NCBI RefSeq assembly: GCF_017068395.1
Contig: NZ_CP070619.1
Coordinates: 3,100,001 to 3,164,000, forward strand
Direction: 5' to 3'
DNA length: 64,000 bases
From: Rhodococcus pseudokoreensis
Lineage (GTDB): Bacteria; Actinomycetota; Actinomycetes; Mycobacteriales; Mycobacteriaceae
Shown: piece after piece, positions 17,382 through 24,179 of the stretch
Position numbering within the stretch: position 1 is the first letter of the stretch
Layout: every line of letters starts with the position of its first letter
Made by a program: the position numbers and the translations under genes
Notes under the pieces: model-generated
Told to the model about the DNA's origin: nothing
Seen by the model: the letters and a program-made list of their open reading frames with translations, nothing else
The model's database searches: none

Positions 17382-17984
17382 ACCTCGACGAACGCGACAG
17401 TGTCGCAAATCAATTCGGGGTCGCGTCCGAGCAGGTCGAGCGAGACCACCTCATCTCATTACTCCTGGCTTACCTCAGTGAACATTTCGCCGATCGACTG
17501 CACTTCATCGGTGGCACCGCACTCGCCCGCACACACCTCCCGACGGGCGGCTCAGCGAGGACATCGATCTCATCTCACTCGACCCACGACGCAGCGCGCT
17601 GGCCGCCGACCTCGACACATCATCCAGCGCTACAGCGACGCCCCGCCTGCCCGATTGCTCGTACCGACGCTCGCCGCGTTCGCCGCGTCCAAAACCGCGA
17701 CCTGGTGCGACCGCGCGGCCGCCCGCGATCTCTGGGACCTATGGGCGCTGAACAACATCGGCGCGATCGACCCTGACGCCGCCACACTGTTCCGCAAGTA
17801 CGGACCCACCGGCAGGAACCCCGGCGAATACGCGTTTGCGAAACCACCGAGCGACCACGAGTGGCAATCACAGCTCGCCGGCCAGACCCGTCTGATCGTC
17901 ACCGCAAACGACGCCCTCCACACCGTCCGCACCGCCTGGTCGCACCTCTTCCCGGACAGCACTGCGACGCGTGCCGGAATATGA
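17378..17984 (+). pseudogene. abiEii: AbiEii nucleotidyltransferase toxin, broken
   Basis: Starting at an ATG-equivalent GTG overlapping abiEi, the first frame encodes the AbiEii N terminus up to LHFIGGTALARTHLP, which includes the GGT nucleotidyltransferase motif. The next expected motif (LSEDIDLISLDPRRSALAADLD, with the catalytic acidic pair) is one frame over, requiring one extra base near 17547. About 60-80 residues appear missing around 17605-17625. The C-terminal part (IQRYSDAPPARLLVPTLAAFAASKTA, CDRAAARDLWDLWAL) is in a third frame and ends at TGA 17982. Two lesions make this a clear pseudogene. Confidence 0.8.
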
Positions 17985-18122
17985 ACCGACTGTCGGCTGG
18001 CGGGCCAAGTCGCCGATCCGCGGTCGTGAGACCCGACGGGCGGCCGGAAAATGGTTGGCGGGCACGACGCCCGCACTGCTAGCGTTCGGACGACCGTGAC
18101 TTCGAATGAGGAGGTGAGACCC

Positions 18123-18179
18123 ATGACCGCAGTACGCAGGTGGGTGCTCCCTCTCTTCACGGCCGGGCGATCGACGTAG
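18123..18179 (+). CDS. Possible 18-aa leader peptide
   Basis: A strong GAGGAGGTGAG ribosome site precedes ATG 18123, which opens a short frame reading MTAVRRWVLPLFTAGRST. The arrangement resembles actinobacterial leader peptides that precede transport or metabolic operons, but the gene that follows is a truncated hydrolase, so the leader may have lost its operon. Length and ribosome site are the only evidence. Confidence 0.3.
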   Translation: MTAVRRWVLPLFTAGRST

Positions 18180-18779
18180 ATGTCGCCGGGAGCGCCTCGA
18201 CAACACGGCAATCCCGAAAGGCAACACCATGCAATCGACGCGCCCGGACACGGTGACCGGCCGCGGAACCCTCAGGATCAACGGTGGGGCGACGCGATCC
18301 ACCGGGCCCGGGCGGCCGGGGAACCGATCGCCCCGATCGTCATCGACTACAACACCTCGCTGGCGGAGCGTGCGGTACCGGAATGGCAGGCCACGCTCGA
18401 CGCCCTGCAGGCGCTGCCCGAGATCGGCACCGAAGCGCTGATCGGCTACGGCGGCATGACGTTGGGTGTCGTGACCGGGCTGATGCTGGCGACGGTCGAA
18501 CCCCGAATCGCCGCCCTGAGCATCGGTGCGGTCTTCGTCGACGACGCTCTGATCGAGACGGCACGAAAGATCACCGTTCCGGTCGAGTACCGGATTCGGT
18601 GGGACGACGAATACATCGACCGCCGAGCCGGCCTCGCACTGTTCGACGCCTTCGGTTCGAGGGAGAAGACACTGCACGCCCACCCGGGTGGGTACAACCA
18701 GGTGCCCGAATACGAGCGCGACAGCTCGGCCCGGTTCTTCGCCCGCCACCTCCGACGGGACGGTGCGACACCGGCTTGA
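18180..18779 (+). pseudogene. Alpha/beta hydrolase, 5'-truncated
   Basis: From about base 18222 (AIDAPGHGDRP) to TGA 18777 the frame follows a dienelactone-hydrolase-like alpha/beta hydrolase: VPEWQATLDAL, the nucleophile elbow region GYGGMTLG, VPVEYRIRWDDEYIDR (acid region) and TLHAHPGGYNQ (His). The first roughly 80-100 residues, including the oxyanion-hole strand, are absent, and the 14 codons before the homology are unrelated sequence directly after the leader-like frame. At the nucleophile elbow the usual Ser of GLSLG is Thr. It is most likely inactive. Confidence 0.65.
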
Positions 18780-19156
18780 CGTAACGGTATTTGCGGCCGG
18801 CTACGAGTCGGCCGCCGATGCTGCGCGAACGTGCTCGAGTAGCGTTCGATCAGCCCGCCTTTGCCGAGGATTCCGAAGGCATTGCAGTTCAATATGATCG
18901 GTGACGCATTCCGGCGGCGCGCAGGGATACAGCGGGACGCTGCGTGCCTCGGTGAAACGGTCCACGCATGTGCCCACACCGATCCGGGGCGGTCAGAATC
19001 AGGAGCGGAACGCCTGCGAGCGGGGTCGGCGAGGGGGCCTCGTCAACGGCCGTCAGCCCTTGCGCCGGTTGGTCAAGAACGTTGCGTCGCTGAGTCCATA
19101 CACGGCCAGGATCCGGGCCTAGATTTGATCGCATTCCCGAGGGCTAGGAGATTCCC
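18780..19156. other. Intergenic region before the nitrilase
   Basis: 377 bases without a convincing gene. Short frames on both strands show no family features. The last 100 bases should hold the nitrilase promoter; a CTAGGAG ribosome site lies at 19144-19150. Confidence 0.45.
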
Positions 19157-20221
19157 GTGGCACTACAGCATCATTCTTTCCGCGCGGCAGCGGTTCAGGC
19201 CGCCCCCGTCTTCCTCGATCTCGACGCCTCGATCGACAAGGCGATCGCACTGGTCGAGGAAGCCGCCAACGCCGGCGCCGAACTGGTCGCCTTCCCGGAG
19301 ACCTTCCTGCCCGGCTATCCGTGGCACATCTGGCTCGGCGCACCCGCCTGGGCGTTCCAGTTCACCGGCCGGTACTTCGACAACTCCCTCGAATACGGCA
19401 CACCCGAGGCCGACCGCCTCGCCGCCGCCGCCCGCGACAACCACATCATGGTGGTGATGGGCCTGAGCGAGCGATACCAGGCCAGCCTGTACATCGCGCA
19501 GTGGATCATCGATGCGGACGGCCGCACCATCGCCACCCGGCGCAAGCTCAAGCCCACCCACGTCGAACGCACCGTGTTCGGGGAGGGCGACGGATCGGAC
19601 CTCGCGGTCCACGACACCGACCTCGGCCGGCTCGGCGCACTGTGCTGTTGGGAGCACCTCCAGCCGCTGTCGAAGTACGCAATGTACGCACAGAACGAGC
19701 AGATCCACATCGCCGCCTGGCCCAGCTTCTCCTCCGACTCCGACGAGTCCTACGCGCTCGGCGCCGAGGTGAACACCTCCGCCAGCCGCGTCTACGCCGT
19801 CGAGGGCGGCACCTTCGTGATCGCGCCGTGCGCCACCGTCTCGACGGAGATGGTCGAGTTGCTGTGCACCGACGACATGAAACGGCAGATCCTGCCCGCG
19901 GGCGGCGGCCACGCCCGGATCTTCGGCCCCGACGGCCGGATGCTGCACGAACCGCTCGATCCCTCGACCGAGGGCATCGTCTACGCCGACATCGACACCA
20001 GCGTCATCTCCGTCGCCAAGGCCGCAGCGGATCCGGCCGGCCACTACGCCCGCCTCGACGTGACCCGACTCTGGATCGACAAGACACCGGGCGACCGCGT
20101 CATCACGGCAACCCCCGCCGGCGCCGGCCGGGCCCGTTCGATCGACCGCTCCGAGTTCCTCACCGACACCGACCTCGCCGACTTCACGCTTCTGGACCCC
20201 ACAGCGCAGGAACCTGCCTGA
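19157..20221 (+). CDS. Nitrilase
   Basis: A 354-residue branch-1 nitrilase. The catalytic triad is visible: Glu in FPETFLPGYPWH (about residue 48), Lys in RRKLKPTHVERTVFGEGDGSD (about 132), and Cys in GALCCWEHLQPL (about 165). The overall pattern is close to R. rhodochrous nitrilases and arylacetonitrilases; it hydrolyses an organic nitrile to the carboxylate and ammonia, usually as a large spiral oligomer. GTG 19157 is preceded by CTAGGAGATTCCC. The AraC gene downstream matches the nitA-nitR arrangement of R. rhodochrous J1, suggesting nitrile/lactam-type induction. Exact substrate not assignable. Confidence 0.92.
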   Translation: MALQHHSFRAAAVQAAPVFLDLDASIDKAIALVEEAANAGAELVAFPETFLPGYPWHIWLGAPAWAFQFTGRYFDNSLEYGTPEADRLAAAARDNHIMVVMGLSERYQASLYIAQWIIDADGRTIATRRKLKPTHVERTVFGEGDGSDLAVHDTDLGRLGALCCWEHLQPLSKYAMYAQNEQIHIAAWPSFSSDSDESYALGAEVNTSASRVYAVEGGTFVIAPCATVSTEMVELLCTDDMKRQILPAGGGHARIFGPDGRMLHEPLDPSTEGIVYADIDTSVISVAKAAADPAGHYARLDVTRLWIDKTPGDRVITATPAGAGRARSIDRSEFLTDTDLADFTLLDPTAQEPA

Positions 20222-20349
20222 CCTCGAGTCCGCAGTTCAGCGAGTATCTTGAGTACCACGACACAACCTGGATGCCGGCGTCGAAGTCGATGATCGACTC
20301 TGATTCCCGGTTCCGGGTGTTCGGGAGGCAGTAGTTCGAAGGTGAACTG

Positions 20350-21330
20350 ATGATTCACGAAGACGCCACCGCACCGACGGCGAAAACCACGATCAGTACC
20401 GACTCCGTGGCACGCACCGACCGGCGGGAGTTCTGGACCCGCGCGATCAGCCGGACATATGTGGACCTCCAATGCGACGTGCCCGAGCCCTCCGGTTCGA
20501 TCGGCGGTTCGATCGAGGTGGCCGACCTGGCCACGCTCGGGCTGTCCAAGGTCACGTCGACCGCGCAGTCGGTGCTGCGCACCCCCGCGGGAATCGCCCG
20601 GGCGTGCGAAGACTACTTCCTCGTCAGTGTGCAGAACCGCGGGAGCGGCTTCGTCGTGCAGGACGATCGGATCGCCCGATTCGACCCGGGCGACTTCGTG
20701 CTCTACGACACCACGCGGCCGTACGAACTGCACTTCACCGACGACTTCGAGCAGTACGTCCTCCGGTTGCCGGGCGCGACGCTGCGCACTCTCGTGCGCA
20801 ACACCGACGACCTCACCGCGCGCACCGTCCCCGGCGCGCAGGGTGCCGGGAAGCTGCTCCTGACGATGGTGCGGACACTCCTCGACGACGCCACGATGAG
20901 CCCCCAATCGACGGAGGCCGTGGCCCAGAGTGTGGAGTACATCCTGGTCGCGGGTCTCGCCGGACTCTCCGGACTCGACGCGCCGCCGCCGGAACTCGCC
21001 GCCCGGCGGCTCGCCGCGATCAAACAGGAGATCCGGGCCCGCCTCCGCGATCCCGACCTCTCCATCGCCTCGGTCGCGGCGGCTCTCCATCTGTCCCCCA
21101 GCACACTCCATCGCGCTTTCGCGTCCGAGCCATTGTCCGCCAGCGAGTGGATCTGGACGCAACGGCTCGAGGGTGCGAAGCGTGAACTCGTCGACCCGAC
21201 ACTGTCGAACAGTTCGATCTCCGACGTGGCTTTCGCTTGGGGGTTCTCCGACCCCGCACACTTCAGTCGCGCCTTCCGCGCCCGGTTCGGATGCAGCCCT
21301 CGCGAATACCGCACCGCCGCAATAGAATAG
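20350..21330 (+). CDS. AraC-family transcriptional regulator (NitR-like)
   Basis: A 326-residue AraC/XylS regulator. The N-terminal half has the AraC_binding_2 cupin-like pattern (RFDPGDFVLYDTTRPYELHF), and the C-terminal 100 residues carry both helix-turn-helix units: LSIASVAAALHLSPSTLHRAF and ISDVAFAWGFSDPAHFSRAFRARFGCSPREYR. Length and position after a nitrilase gene mirror NitR, the activator of nitA in R. rhodochrous J1. It may also act on the following LDI-type operon, whose start lies 150 bases downstream. Ribosome site GAAGGTGA precedes ATG 20350. Confidence 0.88.
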   Translation: MIHEDATAPTAKTTISTDSVARTDRREFWTRAISRTYVDLQCDVPEPSGSIGGSIEVADLATLGLSKVTSTAQSVLRTPAGIARACEDYFLVSVQNRGSGFVVQDDRIARFDPGDFVLYDTTRPYELHFTDDFEQYVLRLPGATLRTLVRNTDDLTARTVPGAQGAGKLLLTMVRTLLDDATMSPQSTEAVAQSVEYILVAGLAGLSGLDAPPPELAARRLAAIKQEIRARLRDPDLSIASVAAALHLSPSTLHRAFASEPLSASEWIWTQRLEGAKRELVDPTLSNSSISDVAFAWGFSDPAHFSRAFRARFGCSPREYRTAAIE

Positions 21331-21368
21331 CCGGCCACCAACAGCCTCGGTGACATCAGTTCGATCCG

Positions 21369-21391
21369 GAGTGTTCGTGATCGGAACACTC
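21369..21391. promoter_or_regulatory. Palindromic operator upstream of the LDI-type operon
   Basis: GAGTGTTC (21369-21376), 7-base centre GTGATCG, GAACACTC (21384-21391): perfect 8-base arms. A near-identical word (GAGTGTTC-GTAATCG-GAACAGTT) occurs at 25856-25878 before the aldehyde dehydrogenase operon. The AcoR-like regulator encoded between the two sites is the likeliest binder. Confidence 0.65.
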
Positions 21392-21479
21392 GCACCCGAG
21401 AAAACGGGGCATTGTGAAGCACATCACCACAACGGGGCCGTCCTGGGAGGGGCGAGCTTCGAGAGGAAGGAAATCTCCA

Positions 21480-23090
21480 GTGACGTCGATGAAGGCCGGA
21501 CAAGGCTCGGTTCAGGATGGAAGCGTCGCTGATGTCGATCTTGCACTGACGCCCGAACAGCTCGGACACCTCCGGCATTTCGACAACCTGTCGCGGCAGC
21601 TGCCGAACGACTGGTCGTCGATGCAGGGTAAGGGAGTCGGACAGGATGATTTCGGCGGTCTCCGGTTCCAGCTCGCCTACATGACGTACGCACTCGCGTT
21701 GACCCATGCCCACCGCCTGCCCAATGCACCGGGAGTGTTCAAACCCGTTTTCGAGCGGCTCATCGAGAAGATGGTCATGCCCGAGGTCTGGTTGTACTGG
21801 CGCGACGTCAGCCGCGGTGGTTCGGTGTTCAACGCTCATCTGACGGACAACTACCACGAAGAGTGGAATCCAGTCGGCCGCGACAACATCATGTACAGCG
21901 CCTACGTCCAGTCCATGGCCTTGCTGTACCACTACCTCTTCGGGGACGACAGGTACACGAAACCCGGCGCCCTCACGTTCGAGCACTGGTCGTTCTTCTG
22001 GGGCGGGGAACCCAAACGGTTCGAATACGACGAGAACTCCCTCAACGAGAATCTCTACTGGCAGATGGTCGAGAGCGGCTATCTCGGCGTCGCCTGTGAG
22101 CCCAACTGTGTCTTCCAGATCTGCAACCAGCCGGCAATCCTCGGGTTCCGCATGCACGACCTGGTGACGGGCGAAAATGTGGCCGCGGAGGTGACCCGGA
22201 GTTACGAACAGGCGTGGGCGCAGCTGGGACGGCTCGATCCGTCCGGGCACTACAACATGATGTTCGCCCAGGATTCTCATACGGTCTTCCCCAACGAACC
22301 GACCTCCGCGTGGCCCGACGCCTGGTGCGGAACGCTGATGAACATGTGGAACAGAGACTTCGTGCGGGCTCACTACCCGGAGCAGATCGCAGATCTGCTG
22401 GTCCACGGACCGGACGGAACGCTGTCCGTCAGCTCCGCTCCCACCCGGGAAATAATGGGGCAGAACGTCATCAACGACACCTGCGACTTCGGATGGGCCG
22501 TCGCGTGGGCATCCGAGATGGGCGACACCACCACACTGGAGGGATTGCTCGCGCACGCCGACCGCTTCATGAACCCGACCTGGCGGGACGGCGGTCTGTA
22601 CTACCCGCGGAACGACACCATGTCCGACGACCGGGGCAACCGCACCGTCGTCGAGCCACTCACCGGTAACACCCTCCTCGGCTATGCGCGACTGAACGTG
22701 CCGGACGGCATGTGGAAGCTGTACAACGAGCCCTGGGGCCCGGCGCATTTCACGGAACCCGCCCTCACCGAGGTTGCCGGCGACATCGCGGTGAGCCAGG
22801 CACGGTTCACCCCGGAATCCGGCACGTTGACATTCCGCATCCAACGCCACGGCGACCGGGGCGGTGACGGATCGATCGTCCTCGGCAACGTCGCCGACCG
22901 CGAGCGGTGGTCGTTGACGGAGAACGGTGCCGTCGTCGCGACGGGTGGAGCAGATGCACCGACCGTTCCTGGACGACCGTCCATCGAGATCACATACGGC
23001 GAGAACGGAATCCGGATCAAGGTGCCCGCCGGAGAACCACGGACCTTCCACCTCGAAGTGTCCCCGCCGAGCGGAGGCAGCGATGCCTGA
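21480..23090 (+). CDS. Linalool dehydratase/isomerase (LDI)-family protein
   Basis: A 536-residue protein with the LDI alpha/alpha-barrel signatures seen in Castellaniella defragrans LDI: DNIMYSAYVQSMALLYHYLFGDDRY (family NIMY motif) and GVACEPNCVFQIC, whose first and last Cys match the two active-site cysteines nine residues apart. The active-site His after NIMY (MYKGH in LDI) is Tyr here (MYSAY). No signal peptide is present, whereas C. defragrans LDI is exported. About 140 extra residues at the C terminus form a beta-rich region absent from LDI (about 370 mature residues). GTG 21480 is chosen for the AGGAAGGA site 8 bases upstream. It probably isomerises or dehydrates an alkenol. Confidence 0.72.
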   Translation: MTSMKAGQGSVQDGSVADVDLALTPEQLGHLRHFDNLSRQLPNDWSSMQGKGVGQDDFGGLRFQLAYMTYALALTHAHRLPNAPGVFKPVFERLIEKMVMPEVWLYWRDVSRGGSVFNAHLTDNYHEEWNPVGRDNIMYSAYVQSMALLYHYLFGDDRYTKPGALTFEHWSFFWGGEPKRFEYDENSLNENLYWQMVESGYLGVACEPNCVFQICNQPAILGFRMHDLVTGENVAAEVTRSYEQAWAQLGRLDPSGHYNMMFAQDSHTVFPNEPTSAWPDAWCGTLMNMWNRDFVRAHYPEQIADLLVHGPDGTLSVSSAPTREIMGQNVINDTCDFGWAVAWASEMGDTTTLEGLLAHADRFMNPTWRDGGLYYPRNDTMSDDRGNRTVVEPLTGNTLLGYARLNVPDGMWKLYNEPWGPAHFTEPALTEVAGDIAVSQARFTPESGTLTFRIQRHGDRGGDGSIVLGNVADRERWSLTENGAVVATGGADAPTVPGRPSIEITYGENGIRIKVPAGEPRTFHLEVSPPSGGSDA

Positions 23091-23598
23091 GACCACCGGG
23101 AACGTCGCTGGCCGATACGTCGGCGGCGCCTTCGACCTCGTCGACCACGACGGGCGTGAGGTGACCGACCGGACCTATCACGGCAAGTACGCGGTCGTCT
23201 TCTTCGGTTTCACCCACTGCAAGATGGTGTGTCCGCGTGCGCTGCACCGCTTGTCGACGGTGCTCGACAGATTGGGGCCCCTCGCCGATCGCACCCAGCC
23301 GCTGTACGTCACGGTCGACCCGGAGCGGGATTCACCGGAAGTGATGAAGGAATTCCTCGCCGCCGACTATCCCCGGTTCACCGGGCTCACCGGAACTCCG
23401 GCACAGGTCGAGAAGGCCAAGAAATCGTTCCGCGTGTATTCGACCACCGTCGCCGATCCCGATGATCCGGACAGCTATCAGATGCCGCACTCCGCGTTCA
23501 CCTACGTTCTCGGTCCGGACGGCAACTACCGCACCCACTTCACCGACGCCGTGGACGAAGACGAATTGGTTACCCGCCTGTCCTCGATTCTGCGATGA
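23083..23598 (+). CDS. Sco1/SenC-like thioredoxin-fold protein without membrane anchor
   Basis: A 171-residue Sco-family protein. It has the copper/thiol motif CKMVCP (CxxxC, about residue 46) in FFGFTHCKMVCPRALHRL, a VTVDPERDSPE segment and the conserved His in QMPHSAFTYVLGPDG. Sco proteins normally carry a lipobox or transmembrane anchor and act outside the membrane on cytochrome oxidase CuA. This one starts directly at the fold (MPETTGNVAGRYVGG) and is predicted cytoplasmic. ATG 23083 overlaps the LDI-type gene by 8 bases. It could keep the partner's active-site cysteines reduced or deliver a metal; both are inferred. Confidence 0.82.
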   Translation: MPETTGNVAGRYVGGAFDLVDHDGREVTDRTYHGKYAVVFFGFTHCKMVCPRALHRLSTVLDRLGPLADRTQPLYVTVDPERDSPEVMKEFLAADYPRFTGLTGTPAQVEKAKKSFRVYSTTVADPDDPDSYQMPHSAFTYVLGPDGNYRTHFTDAVDEDELVTRLSSILR

Positions 23599-24119
23599 TC
23601 CACGCGCTGACCCTCGCCGGCGTCGTCGGCGCCGCGCTTCCCCTGATTCTCCCGCGGGGGCGACTGCTCAGGATCCAGGTGGCGCACCTCGCGATGACGC
23701 TGGCGATGGCGGCGATGTGGCTTCCCGGAGCAAGCGCAGGGTGGGCAACTGCAGGGATGGCATGCCTCCTGATCGCCCTGGCGATGTGGGTGACCGCCGA
23801 TGTGGTCGACCGATCTGCAGCCGTTTCCTGCGCAGTGGACCTCACGGCCATGGCGATCATTCTGTTGTTCGTCTCGCCCCACACACCGGATACCGGCGGC
23901 GCACTTCCACCCCACCTGCATCAGGAGTCCCTTCACGGACACGGACTGTCCAGTGGGGCGACGACCTCCACGTGGCTGGGTCTCCTCGTCCTGGCATGCT
24001 GGGCAGCGATCGCGCTGTATCCCCACATCGCACGCCGCGGCGCGACCGATAGGCGGACGACCATCGCGACTGCCTCGGCCGCGCTGATGCTCACCGGAAT
24101 GGCGCCGATGGCAGCGTGA
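23595..24119 (+). CDS. Small membrane protein with His-rich loop (DUF5134-like)
   Basis: A 174-residue protein with five or six hydrophobic helices (about residues 3-20, 28-45, 50-68, 75-95, 125-143, 155-172) and a loop PPHLHQESLHGHG containing four His, which looks like a metal-binding loop. It resembles actinobacterial DUF5134-type membrane proteins that occur with copper-handling genes. ATG 23595 overlaps the Sco-like gene's TGA, so the two are coupled. A role in metal supply is suggested by the His loop and the Sco neighbour, unproven. Confidence 0.7.
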   Translation: MIHALTLAGVVGAALPLILPRGRLLRIQVAHLAMTLAMAAMWLPGASAGWATAGMACLLIALAMWVTADVVDRSAAVSCAVDLTAMAIILLFVSPHTPDTGGALPPHLHQESLHGHGLSSGATTSTWLGLLVLACWAAIALYPHIARRGATDRRTTIATASAALMLTGMAPMAA

Positions 24120-24179
24120 GGGAGAGATGATGGAGGCGGCGCCGGATGTGTGCACATCACCGCAAGGGTGGAGCAAGAA

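Noticed and set aside
21480..23090. Aldoxime dehydratase identity, expected beside a nitrilase
   Set aside because: Length and motifs do not fit the heme aldoxime dehydratases; CEPN-x5-C and NIMY motifs point to the LDI family.
20703..23096. Very long minus-strand frame (797 aa) opposite the AraC and LDI-type genes
   Set aside because: It is antisense to two well-supported genes, has no family features and uses codons typical of a high-GC shadow frame.
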